Positions 18,121 to 26,217 of a stretch of 43,457 bases of DNA are shown one piece after another (position 1 is the first letter of the stretch; the number at the start of each line of letters is the position of its first letter). A model generated the notes under the pieces. It worked only from the letters and a program-made list of their open reading frames with translations. It made no database searches and was not told the origin of the DNA. A program made the translations under genes and the position numbers. Source of the DNA: Deltaproteobacteria bacterium (GTDB lineage Bacteria; Desulfobacterota; BSN033; UBA1163); assembly GCA_020059605.1 (NCBI GenBank), contig JAGVBT010000113.1, positions 1 to 43,457 on the forward strand, written 5' to 3'.

Positions 18121-18942
18121 ATGTATTTTATAACGATTTCGGAAATGCTCGGGACGGATGGCGAAAAGATTGCCCGGCAGGTAGCCAAAGAACTGAATTA
18201 CACCTTATACGGGGAGGAGGAGCTTTTCAAGTCGGCCGATGAGTTGGGTTTTCTTTCCGACATTAAAAAATTGGGTGAAAAGAGTCCAGCCCTGTTGGAA
18301 AGGTTTTTCGGTGAAAAGCCAAAAATCTACCTCGATCGTCTCCAGTCCGTCATCTACGAGATGGCAAGAAAGGGCGATGCCGTATTCTTCGGCCGGGGGA
18401 GTCAGCTTCTGCTTCGCTCTTTTGATTGCGCCTTCCATGTCCTCGTGATAGGTTCCATGGAGAAGAGAGTCAAAAGAGTGATGGAGGAGACGGGAGTCGG
18501 CAGGGAGTTGACCGAAAAGTTCATCCACCGTTCGGATCATGACAAGAAGGGATTCATCCGGTTTGCCTTTGACGAAGACTGGTTAAACCCCAATCTCTAT
18601 GATCTCATTCTGAATACGGATAAACTGAGCGTCTATTCGGCGGCAAAAATGATCGTTGAGGGAGCCCGATCCGAAGAGATCAAATCCTGCGGCATCGACT
18701 CCGTCACCAGCCTTAGAAGGCTCTCACTCCAACGCCAGATAGAGTCTGCCCTTCTGGAGTCCGGCCTGATGAGCTCTCGCCTCTTCTTCACGATTGAGAA
18801 TGGCGACATGGTCAGGATTTTCGGTATGGTAAACTCTCAGGAGGAGAAGGAAAAGGTGGAAAAGCTTGTGAAGAAAGCGAAGGGGATTAAGGGGGTGGCT
18901 AATGATCTGGTGATCGTTAACATCTCGATGACGGGCCTTTAA
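18121..18942 (+). CDS. Cytidylate-kinase-like protein with C-terminal BON domain
   Basis: A 273-residue two-domain protein. Residues 1-190 match the cytidylate-kinase-like family: a strand and loop at the start (FITISEMLGTDGEKIARQVAKELNY), FFGRGSQLLLRSFDCAFHVLVIGSMEKRVKRV, and a basic helix. The classical GxxGxGKS P-loop is altered to EMLGTDGEK, as in that family. Residues 200-273 (RQIESALLESGLMSSRLFFTIENGDMVRIFGMV) look like a BON domain, usually associated with membrane or osmotic-stress proteins. AAAGGAGG is close upstream and a terminator follows. Function is unknown. Confidence 0.78.
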   Translation: MYFITISEMLGTDGEKIARQVAKELNYTLYGEEELFKSADELGFLSDIKKLGEKSPALLERFFGEKPKIYLDRLQSVIYEMARKGDAVFFGRGSQLLLRSFDCAFHVLVIGSMEKRVKRVMEETGVGRELTEKFIHRSDHDKKGFIRFAFDEDWLNPNLYDLILNTDKLSVYSAAKMIVEGARSEEIKSCGIDSVTSLRRLSLQRQIESALLESGLMSSRLFFTIENGDMVRIFGMVNSQEEKEKVEKLVKKAKGIKGVANDLVIVNISMTGL

Positions 18943-18966
18943 AATCCACAGGCGAAAAGAATAATT

Positions 18967-18998
18967 AAGGGCGAATCCATACGGATCGCCCTTTTTTT
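18967..18998 (+). terminator. Rho-independent terminator
   Basis: AGGGCG (18968-18973) pairs with CGCCCT (18987-18992), extended by ATCC/GGAT with one bulged A, a four-base loop and a run of seven T. It ends the transcript of the cytidylate-kinase-like gene before the convergent lgt gene. Confidence 0.85.
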
Positions 18999-19051
18999 AC
19001 GCATGGAACATCCAGCCCAAGTACTTTTCCTCAACCCGCTCCATTCGGACA

Positions 19052-19834
19052 TTATCCCCGAATGTGACTCCTCTTTTTCAGATAAATAAACAAGACCGCT
19101 CCTCCTGCAATCATGAAGGAGGAAAGGAGCTGGCCCAGCGTGAATGGGCCTGCGATGAATCCGAGGTGGGCATCCGGCTCTCTGAAAAATTCGACGAAGA
19201 AGCGGAACAGACCGTAGAAAGAGAGAAAGAGCGACAGGAGCCCTCCTGTTGGAAGTTTTTTATCTTTGAGAAACCAGAGAATAATAAAGAGAACCCCTCC
19301 CTCCAGCGCGCTCTCGTAGAGCTGTGACGGATGGCGGGGAAGAGGACCTCCCCTGGGGAAAATCATCCCCCAGGGAACCTGCGTCACACGGCCAAAGAGC
19401 TCCCCGTTGATGAAATTTCCGATTCTTCCAAGGCCGAGGCCGATGGGGGCGGTGACGATAACGAGGTCGGCAATTGTCCAGAAAGATTTCTGATTCTTCC
19501 AAGAGAAGAGGACCCCGACCACGAGGACGCCGATCAATCCCCCGTGAAAAGACATCCCCCCCCGCCAGATGGCAAAGACCCCGAGGGGATCTGCCAGATA
19601 CATTTTTAGATCGTAAAAAAAGACATATCCCAAACGGGCGCCCGCCATCAATCCGATGATGAGATAGAAATAGAGGTTTTCCACCTCCACCCTTGAAACT
19701 CCAAAATCTTTTCTCTTCATCTGGTATCGGACGAGGAGGTAGGAAGCGATAAACCCCAAGACATACATCATCCCGTACCAGCTCACCCTCAGGGGACCCA
19801 GATCGATCATGATGGGATTGAAATCTACTGTCAT
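19052..19834 (-). CDS. lgt: Prolipoprotein diacylglyceryl transferase
   Basis: A 260-residue inner-membrane enzyme that transfers diacylglycerol to the lipobox Cys of prolipoproteins. Visible hallmarks are seven hydrophobic segments, the SWYGMMYVLGF start region, GGMSFHGGLIG (conserved catalytic His) and the signature GLGRIGNFINGELFGR, followed by RHPSQLYE. GAGGTGAGATGAC precedes the ATG. It is transcribed divergently from the AAA ATPase gene. Confidence 0.95.
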   Translation of the reverse strand: MTVDFNPIMIDLGPLRVSWYGMMYVLGFIASYLLVRYQMKRKDFGVSRVEVENLYFYLIIGLMAGARLGYVFFYDLKMYLADPLGVFAIWRGGMSFHGGLIGVLVVGVLFSWKNQKSFWTIADLVIVTAPIGLGLGRIGNFINGELFGRVTQVPWGMIFPRGGPLPRHPSQLYESALEGGVLFIILWFLKDKKLPTGGLLSLFLSFYGLFRFFVEFFREPDAHLGFIAGPFTLGQLLSSFMIAGGAVLFIYLKKRSHIRG

Positions 19835-19910
19835 GTCATCTCACCTCAAATCATTTTATTTAATCATAGACAGAGTTTCAACCCATTTTGACAAATAGTT
19901 TGAGAAATAG

Positions 19911-19939
19911 TTGACCTTGAAGGAAAACTTCTATATAAT
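19911..19939 (+). promoter_or_regulatory. Near-consensus sigma-70 promoter of the AAA ATPase gene
   Basis: TTGACC (19911-19916), exactly 17 bases, then a perfect TATAAT (19934-19939). The ATG at 19947 begins eight bases after the last T, with seven bases between. Transcription would start at or beside the start codon, predicting a leaderless mRNA. The nearest purine-rich tract (AAGGAAA) is about 20 bases upstream of the ATG, too far for ribosome binding. Confidence 0.75.
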
Positions 19940-19946
19940 TCGAGCG

Positions 19947-21452
19947 ATGGAGGAGCCCGCCAGAAAACAGCAGATTCTTCAGGACCTGAAGAAATTGGTC
20001 CTCTCGAAAGCCTCGATCGTCTATATCCTCTCGGATGAAGAGGATCGTGTGGAGACCCTTCTCAAAGAGTTCTCCGCCACCTTTCAACCCAGGCCGAAGC
20101 TTTTCATCTGGAATCCCTTCCAGGGGCTTACCGGTGAGGAGGAGGCCATTGAGAATTCTAAAAACCCCATCGAGGCCCTGGACAAAGTGATCCAGCGAAC
20201 AGACCAGGTTTTCTACCTCTTCGAGGGAATCCACTCCCTGATGCAACACGATCCCCTGATCACAAGAAAGATAAAGGATGTCCACCGGGCTCTCCGTAAT
20301 CGCTACACCACCCTTTTCATCATCGCTCCTGTCCTTGTTGTGCCGGAAGAACTGCGCAGGGATATGGCCATCTATGAACTCCCCATGCCGGATGCTACGG
20401 AAGTGGAGCGGATTTTAAACGGCGTGATCAGTGGAAGCCCCCACGTTGCCAAGCTGACGGAACTCCTGACGCCCGACTTGAAAGAAAAGATGGTCAAGGC
20501 CGCGCTCGGTCTTTCCCTGGACCAGGCGGCCCGTGCCTTCCGGAGCGCCCTAGTCGGCAGAACGAGTCTCGAGGCTTCTGTCATCGACGGGGTCATCGAA
20601 GAGAAAGGGCAGCTCATCAGGAAATCGGGAATCCTGAAATTGATCACCGATCGGCCGACCCTCGATGAGATCGGGGGTCTCGAAAACCTGAAGGACTGGT
20701 TAAGAAAGAGGACCGGCGTTCTGAGCGAGGAAGGAAAGGCCTTCGGGCTTCAACTCCCGAAAGGCGTCTTGATCACCGGTGTTTCGGGATGCGGGAAAAG
20801 CCTCTGTGCAAAGGTTTTTGCTTCCTTCTGGGGGATTCCCTTGCTCCACCTCGATATGGCAAGGCTTTACGACGGAACCATGGGGGAGCCTGAAAAGGCC
20901 CTCCAGATCGCCCTTCAAACTGCGGAGGCCGTTGCTCCCTCCGTGCTATGGATCGACGAGATCGAAGCAGGGATTAGCGTTCAAAGCCAGAAGGCGGGGG
21001 GCGGGACTCAATCGAGGGTTTTCGCATCTTTTCTCACCTGGATGCAGGAAAAAAAGAACTTTGTCTTTATCGCCGCCACAGCCAATGTGATTGAGCTCCT
21101 TCCTCCGGAGGTGTTGAGAAAGGGCCGTTTCGATCAGATCTTCTTCGTCACCCTTCCCAACGCCCAGGAGAGAAAGTCGATCCTCTCCATCCATCTGACA
21201 AGGAATGGGGCCGATCTTTCAAAGGTCAACTTAAACATGTTGATCAAGGTGACGGAGGGGTTTAACGGCGCTGAGATTGAGCAGGCGGTCAACGGGGCAA
21301 TGGTTGAGGCATTCAACTCGGGGCGGCCCATCAACGAGCAGGATATTGTCATTGCTGCGGGAAACATCGTTCCCCTTTCAACGACCATGAGAGAGGAAAT
21401 CGGAAGGATGGAACGCTGGGCCTATAACCGGGCCATCCCAGCCTCCAAGTAA
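19947..21452 (+). CDS. AAA+ ATPase, Ycf46-like
   Basis: A 501-residue ATPase. Residues 1-230 form an N-terminal domain seen in Ycf46-type proteins (IVYILSDEEDRVETLL, FLFEGIHSLMQ). Residues 235-490 are a classical AAA module with Walker A GVSGCGKS (278-285), Walker B VLWIDEIE (333-340), the sensor ATANVIELLPPEVLRKGRFDQIFF with its arginine-finger region, and an AAA lid. The P-loop has GVSGCGKS instead of the usual GPPGTGKT. Ycf46 is studied in cyanobacteria and plastids; its job in anaerobes is unknown. I chose ATG at 19947 because the promoter ends seven bases before it; the upstream TTG frame overlaps that promoter. It converges on a small acidic protein gene, four bases apart. Confidence 0.85.
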   Translation: MEEPARKQQILQDLKKLVLSKASIVYILSDEEDRVETLLKEFSATFQPRPKLFIWNPFQGLTGEEEAIENSKNPIEALDKVIQRTDQVFYLFEGIHSLMQHDPLITRKIKDVHRALRNRYTTLFIIAPVLVVPEELRRDMAIYELPMPDATEVERILNGVISGSPHVAKLTELLTPDLKEKMVKAALGLSLDQAARAFRSALVGRTSLEASVIDGVIEEKGQLIRKSGILKLITDRPTLDEIGGLENLKDWLRKRTGVLSEEGKAFGLQLPKGVLITGVSGCGKSLCAKVFASFWGIPLLHLDMARLYDGTMGEPEKALQIALQTAEAVAPSVLWIDEIEAGISVQSQKAGGGTQSRVFASFLTWMQEKKNFVFIAATANVIELLPPEVLRKGRFDQIFFVTLPNAQERKSILSIHLTRNGADLSKVNLNMLIKVTEGFNGAEIEQAVNGAMVEAFNSGRPINEQDIVIAAGNIVPLSTTMREEIGRMERWAYNRAIPASK

Positions 21453-21456
21453 ACAT

Positions 21457-21777
21457 TCAGTAATCCTCCTGGTCCTCATCCTCGTCCTCATCATCTTCTT
21501 CGTCCTCTTCATCCTCTTCATACTCGTCGGCTTCTTCCTCTTCTTCCTCCTCATGTTTTCTCTTGGATTTTGTCTTAAGGTTGATCTTTTCCAGACTGTC
21601 GTCTCCCAGGTCATCGATCACCTCATTAAAAAAGAGCGCCAGAGAGATCAGGTATTCTTCGGGTATTTCCTTAAACCACTCCATGACCTTCTCGGCGAGC
21701 TCCAACTTCTCGCTGGTCGTGGAATCCTCGATCAGATCGATGGCCTTGCGGTAGTGCTTATTGAACGCGCGGATCAT
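21457..21777 (-). CDS. Small protein with extremely acidic C-terminal tail
   Basis: A 106-residue hypothetical protein. Residues 1-72 form helices (AIDLIEDSTTSEKLELAEKV, EEYLISLALFFNEVIDDL), followed by a basic patch (KTKSKRKH) and about 30 residues made almost only of Glu and Asp with a few Tyr. GGAGGG lies upstream of the ATG. The tail could be a DNA-mimic-like or metal-binding region, or low-complexity drift. I do not recognise the family. It converges with the AAA ATPase gene with only four bases between them. Confidence 0.65.
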   Translation of the reverse strand: MIRAFNKHYRKAIDLIEDSTTSEKLELAEKVMEWFKEIPEEYLISLALFFNEVIDDLGDDSLEKINLKTKSKRKHEEEEEEEADEYEEDEEDEEDDEDEDEDQEDY

Positions 21778-21975
21778 AATAATGTTTCCCTCCGGGGTGG
21801 AAAATGGAATCCATCATTTATATTCTACCATAAGGTACGAAACGATGCTTTTAAATATTTCTTGACATCTTTTTCACTTTAACCTATCTTAATCGGAAAA
21901 ACGATTTTTCTTTTTATAACAGACAGCATAAACCTTTTCATATGAAAGATCCATCTTCCGCGAGGGGGGCCTTTC

Positions 21976-23250
21976 ATGAAAGTAGTCATTGCAGGAGGTG
22001 GATGGTCAGGATGCGCTGCCTCGCTCTCGGCCAGAAAACAGGGGGCCGAAGTCCTTCTGATTGAGCGGACGGACATGTTGTTGGGAACCGGTCTCGTCGG
22101 GGGGATCATGCGCAACAATGGCCGCTTCACCGCCGCGGAAGAGATGATCGCCATGGGTGGGGGCGAGCTCTTTCAGCTCATCGATCGGAATACGCTTCAC
22201 CGAAACGTTGAATTTCCGGGCCACCGCCATGCTTCCCTCTACAATGTTGCCACCATGGAACCCCGGGTGAAAGAATTTCTTCTCCGGAGTGGAATTTCCA
22301 TTCTCCTCTCCGCGCGGATGGAGGAGGTGGAGAGGGATGGAGATAGGATCAAATCGGTCACGGTAAAACAGCAGGGGGAAAAGACGCGCATCGAAGGGGA
22401 TGTCTTCATCGATGCCACCGGCACCGCGGGTCCTCCTTCGAATTGTACCAAATACGGGAACGGTTGCGCCATGTGCATCCTTCGGTGCCCTTCTTTCGGC
22501 GGCCGGATCAGCCTTGCAGCCAAGGCCGGCGTCAAGGAGATGGTCGGACGAAAAGGGGAGCAGGTCGGCGCCATGAGCGGTTCCTGCAAACTCTTCAAAG
22601 AATCCCTCTCCCGGGACATTGCCGGCCTCCTTGACAGACAAGGGGTGGCTGTCATTCCCATCCCGCCCATCGAGCGATCAAAAGACAAACTTTCCATTAA
22701 GGCCTGCCAGCAGTATGCACTGCCCGAATTTGAACAGAACCTCATTCTCCTCGACACGGGCCATGCCAAGCTGATGGTCCCCTATTTTCCTCTCGAGGCC
22801 TTGCGGCGGATTCCGGGATTTGAAAATGCCCGCTACGAAGACCCCTATGCAGGGGGCCTCGGAAATTCCATCCGGTATGTGGGTATGGCGCCCCGCGACG
22901 ACACCCTGAAAGTCATTGGGATCGAAAACCTCTTCTGCGGTGGAGAGAAGGCAGGCCTGCTTGTGGGCCATACGGAGGCGATCGTGACCGGAGCCCTTGC
23001 CGGTTTCAATGCGGTCAGGCAGATCCGGACAGAGACACCCCTCGCCCTTCCCGACACCCTTGCCGTGGGCGATGCGATTTCCCATGTCCGGAAGCAGATG
23101 GAGACCGAAGACGGCCTGGGATACAAATACACTTTCTCAGGGTCGGTCTATTTTGAACGGATGAAACAGAGAAGGCTCTATTCAACGGAACCAAAGGAGA
23201 TCGAAAAAAGGGTGGATCAGGCCGGGATGGTTGGTATTTTTTCAAGATAA
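21976..23250 (+). CDS. FAD-dependent oxidoreductase
   Basis: A 424-residue flavoprotein starting with a clear dinucleotide-binding motif (VVIAGGGWSGCAASLSARK, then a Glu-ending strand VLLIER). It has GGIMRNNGRF and a late FAD-closing segment, IENLFCGGEKAGLLVGHTEAIVTGALAGFNAVR, of the type found in GidA/TrmFO-like and related oxidoreductases. A cysteine group at about residues 157-171 (CTKYGNGCAMCILRC) could bind a metal cluster or act in thiol chemistry. GAGGGGGGCC precedes the ATG. The substrate is unknown. No redox partner is encoded beside it, and the next gene is separated by a repeat-rich 192-base gap. Confidence 0.8.
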   Translation: MKVVIAGGGWSGCAASLSARKQGAEVLLIERTDMLLGTGLVGGIMRNNGRFTAAEEMIAMGGGELFQLIDRNTLHRNVEFPGHRHASLYNVATMEPRVKEFLLRSGISILLSARMEEVERDGDRIKSVTVKQQGEKTRIEGDVFIDATGTAGPPSNCTKYGNGCAMCILRCPSFGGRISLAAKAGVKEMVGRKGEQVGAMSGSCKLFKESLSRDIAGLLDRQGVAVIPIPPIERSKDKLSIKACQQYALPEFEQNLILLDTGHAKLMVPYFPLEALRRIPGFENARYEDPYAGGLGNSIRYVGMAPRDDTLKVIGIENLFCGGEKAGLLVGHTEAIVTGALAGFNAVRQIRTETPLALPDTLAVGDAISHVRKQMETEDGLGYKYTFSGSVYFERMKQRRLYSTEPKEIEKRVDQAGMVGIFSR

Positions 23251-23262
23251 ACATTCATAAAA

Positions 23263-23365
23263 GGTTACGGTTACGAAGCCCGTATCGGTTAACGGTAACG
23301 GTTACGACAGACATAGCCTTTAATAGACGATACGGGTGTCCTTACCGTTACCATTACACGAAGCC
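23263..23365. repeat. GGTTACGG-type repeat with inverted arms
   Basis: The gap holds GGTTACGGTTACG (23263-23275) and GGTAACGGTTACG (23294-23306), an inverted counterpart TACCGTTACC near 23343-23352, and a perfect 9-bp inverted repeat CCCGTATCG (23279-23287)/CGATACGGG (23328-23336). CGAAGCCC appears twice. It can fold into a hairpin and looks like a dispersed intergenic element. Confidence 0.5.
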
Positions 23366-23442
23366 CTTTTATAAACCGAATATCGATTGATCTTTCGGAC
23401 TTTCCATTTCACATATGATAATCTCTTACAAGGAGGTGCCTT

Positions 23443-24837
23443 ATGGTGGAACTGACTGCTGCGCACTGGATCTATGCCATCTTTATTGTCCTGATCCTTG
23501 TCACCATGTCCTTAAGAAGGGAAACGCCGCTGGTCTGTATTATCGGGTCGTTCATCCTTGCCTGGGTGATTACAGGGAGCCTGGTCAGCGCAGTCCAGGC
23601 CGTTTTCAATTCGATCACGGTGGCCTTCAGCGAACTGCTGGGGGTCGTGGCCATCATCTCTCTGATCGTTGCCATGGCCAAGATGCTTGAAGAATCCGGC
23701 ATCGCAGAGATGATGTTCCGACCGGTCCAGGGGATGATGAAAACCCCCGGGGTCGCCTACTGGGTCATGGGTTTTGTCATCATGATCGTGGCCTGGGTGA
23801 TCTGGCCTTCGCCTGCTATTGCGCTGGTAGGCGCCTTGCTTCTGCCGGGGGCGATAAAGGCAGGGTTGCCTCCGATCAGCGCGGCCATGGCCATCAGCAT
23901 GTTTGGCTATGGATGCGCCCTCACCACGGACTTCATTATTCAGGGAGCGCCAGGCATTACGGCAAAGGCCTCGGGATTGGCCGTGGTCGATGTGATGGGA
24001 AAGAGCCTTCCCATGCTCATCGTCTGGGGGATCATCGCCCTGCCCCTCTCCTTCCTCGCGGTCAAGAAGGATATCCGGGCCAGCGCCGGAAAACCCATCG
24101 AGTGGGCGCCATTTGAGATCAGCCCCGAGGCCAAGGCTGAAAGGGAAAAATGGACCAAGGCTTCCCCCGGCTTTAAGAAACCCGCCCTCATGATCATTGC
24201 CATTCTCTTTGCTCTCGATATCATCGGAATGCTGGTCTTTAAACTCCGGGGAGGAGATGCTACCGCCCTTCTCGGAGGAACCGTTGGACTGATCATGGTC
24301 TTTGTCGCTTTCGGAGTCTATCGCCAGGAGGGGTTCGGAAAATTGACCGAGCATACCCGGGCGGGCTTCATGTTCGGAATCCGGATATTTGCCCCTGTCT
24401 TCCTGATCGCCGCTTTCTTCTTTATGGGCTCTCCCGGAACAGCAAAGGCAATCTTCGGAGAGGGAGCAAGAGGACTCCTCTTCGACTTGGGCCAGGCCCT
24501 GGCCAATGCGGTTCCCCTCAGCCGTATTCCCGTGGCCGTTGTCCAGGCCGTGGTGGGAGGCATCACCGGCCTGGATGGGTCCGGATTCTCGGGGTTGCCC
24601 CTGGTTGGAACACTTGCCCAGGCCTTGGGCGGAGCAACCAAGCTGGATACCGCCACCCTCAGCGCCCTCGGCCAGTATTTTGCCATTGCGGTCGGAGGGG
24701 GATGCATCATCCCCTGGGCGGTCATCCCGGCTGCGGCCATTACCGGGACAGATCCGGTTGAGATTGCAAGACGAAATCTCTGGCCCACCCTTGCAGGATT
24801 CGTGGGAGTGCTGATCGTGGCGATCTTTATGCTGTGA
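23443..24837 (+). CDS. Putative GntP/ion-transporter-superfamily permease
   Basis: A 464-residue integral membrane protein with about 11-12 hydrophobic segments and no signal for export. Segments such as MAKMLEESGIAEMMFRPVQG, WPSPAIALVGALLLPGAIKAGLPP and the late GCIIPWAVIPAAAITGTDP resemble the gluconate/H+ symporter-like ion transporter superfamily. The substrate cannot be read from the sequence; an organic acid is a guess. AAGGAGGTGCCTT before the ATG is a strong ribosome-binding site. A universal stress protein gene follows after 19 bases, a common pairing with anion permeases. Confidence 0.7.
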   Translation: MVELTAAHWIYAIFIVLILVTMSLRRETPLVCIIGSFILAWVITGSLVSAVQAVFNSITVAFSELLGVVAIISLIVAMAKMLEESGIAEMMFRPVQGMMKTPGVAYWVMGFVIMIVAWVIWPSPAIALVGALLLPGAIKAGLPPISAAMAISMFGYGCALTTDFIIQGAPGITAKASGLAVVDVMGKSLPMLIVWGIIALPLSFLAVKKDIRASAGKPIEWAPFEISPEAKAEREKWTKASPGFKKPALMIIAILFALDIIGMLVFKLRGGDATALLGGTVGLIMVFVAFGVYRQEGFGKLTEHTRAGFMFGIRIFAPVFLIAAFFFMGSPGTAKAIFGEGARGLLFDLGQALANAVPLSRIPVAVVQAVVGGITGLDGSGFSGLPLVGTLAQALGGATKLDTATLSALGQYFAIAVGGGCIIPWAVIPAAAITGTDPVEIARRNLWPTLAGFVGVLIVAIFML

Positions 24838-24856
24838 TCCGGAAAGGAGGAGACGG

Positions 24857-25312
24857 ATGGTAGCCTACAAAAACATTCTCTATTGCACAGACTTCTCAGA
24901 GGGCGCCAGGTCAGCCTTGCCCTTTGCGATCGATATGACGAAAAAATACGGAGCCGACCTTCATCTCATCCATGTCTACCAGGAACCCGAGACCCTTTCC
25001 GAGTTTGAAATTTCTTCCAACATCAAGATGGACTGGATCCGGGTTGCCCAAACCCTGGGAACGGAGATGGAGGAAAAACTCAAAAAGGTCTGCCTAAAGG
25101 TGAGTCAGGAAGTAAACTCCTGCCGGTATAGACTGCTCCGGGGAAAGCCTCATCTCGAAATCGTTCGCTATGCCAAGGAGAACTCGATCGACCTGATCAT
25201 CCTGGCAAGCCATGGCCTGAGCGGACTGGAGCATGTCCTCTTTGGAAGCACAGCGGAGAGGGTGCTTCGCGAAAGCCCCTGCCCTGTGCTGGTGGTCAAA
25301 GGGAAAAAATAA
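24857..25312 (+). CDS. Universal stress protein, UspA family
   Basis: A 151-residue single-domain UspA protein. It starts with the family strand (YKNILYCTDFSEGARSALPFAID) and ends with the ATP-binding loop ASHGLSGLEHVLFGSTAERVL, which fits G-x2-G-x9-G-S/T, then SPCPVLVVKGKK. ATP binding is therefore expected. GGAAAGGAGG precedes the ATG. It is co-transcribed with the upstream permease and may modulate it; that is inference from adjacency. Confidence 0.9.
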   Translation: MVAYKNILYCTDFSEGARSALPFAIDMTKKYGADLHLIHVYQEPETLSEFEISSNIKMDWIRVAQTLGTEMEEKLKKVCLKVSQEVNSCRYRLLRGKPHLEIVRYAKENSIDLIILASHGLSGLEHVLFGSTAERVLRESPCPVLVVKGKK

Positions 25313-25384
25313 AAATCGGCTTGATTGACAGATGAGCGATCTGGGGAGGTCCTGTGGGGGGCTCTTTTGGTTTCCTCTGTTGCC

Positions 25385-26131
25385 TCATTCAAATCTCGTA
25401 ATCTGGACGCCTGCAAAAGGCGTCTTCCCAAGATACTCCGCCAGCAAAACCTTCTTGACCTCCCCGCCGCCGCTCTTGGTCCCTCCAGCATGGATGAGAT
25501 AGACCTCCGGCTCAACCTTTATGATCCCGATGTGCCCCACAATCTCCCCTGCCTTTCGATCTTTGGGTTTTTTAATGAAATAGAGAAGATCTCCACTCCT
25601 TAACCCTCCCCTTCCTTTAAGAATTCCAGAGGGGGCGAGTATATATACAAAAGGTCTTCCCCTCGAACCCTCCATTTGCCTTGTCCGACCCACCTGTGAC
25701 GTGATCTCCCTTCCCCATTTCCCGCTTGCAATCATATCCTCCCCGTATTCAAACCGGTCTTCATAATTGAGGACCCTCCCATCTTGGAGCTTTCCTGTGG
25801 AATGGAACCGTTTCTCCAGGGCAACCTGGATCGCCTCTTGGGGTGTCCGGCTCAGGGCGAGTTCCACCGCTCTGAAAGTCAAATACATGCAATCCACCCT
25901 CTCATCGGCCACGATCGCGGTCTTTGTGACATACTCCCCCAGAGGATCTTTATCGTACGGAGTTCCAACAAACCTCTCTGCCCAGAAAGCAATTCTCTCC
26001 CCAATGGATTTATCCTGCAGAAGAGACTGAAATTTTTGGACCTCCTCATCCGTCAGGGCGACACAGACTTTCGGAGAGAGATAAAAAATAAGAATCAGGG
26101 ATACCGTGTAGAAAACTGCTTTTATCTTCAT
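25385..26131 (-). CDS. DUF1460-like (amidase-fold) exported protein
   Basis: A 248-residue protein with an N-terminal signal sequence (VFYTVSLILIFYLSPKVCVA) and features of the DUF1460/N-acetylmuramoyl-L-alanine amidase-like family, related to NlpC/P60. VDERVDCMYLTFRAVELAL near residue 79 offers the nucleophilic Cys, and VGHIGIIKVEPEVYLIHAGG near residue 206 offers the catalytic His. A cell-wall peptide substrate is plausible. It follows archaemetzincin on the same strand after 86 bases. No Shine-Dalgarno is visible and a weak promoter lies eight bases before the ATG. Confidence 0.72.
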   Translation of the reverse strand: MKIKAVFYTVSLILIFYLSPKVCVALTDEEVQKFQSLLQDKSIGERIAFWAERFVGTPYDKDPLGEYVTKTAIVADERVDCMYLTFRAVELALSRTPQEAIQVALEKRFHSTGKLQDGRVLNYEDRFEYGEDMIASGKWGREITSQVGRTRQMEGSRGRPFVYILAPSGILKGRGGLRSGDLLYFIKKPKDRKAGEIVGHIGIIKVEPEVYLIHAGGTKSGGGEVKKVLLAEYLGKTPFAGVQITRFE

Positions 26132-26139
26132 CTAAAAAC

Positions 26140-26168
26140 AGTCTAATGCCTTATCCGGGAAGTTGCAA
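26140..26168 (-). promoter_or_regulatory. Weak promoter candidate for the DUF1460-like gene
   Basis: On the minus strand TTGCAA (26163-26168), 17 bases, TAGACT (26140-26145), then eight bases to the ATG at 26131. Each box matches the consensus at four of six positions. If real, this is another leaderless start. Confidence 0.3.
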
Positions 26169-26217
26169 GAAGCCATGAGGGGCTACCCATCACTCGGGGA
26201 TTCTCACCCTCTTTGCT

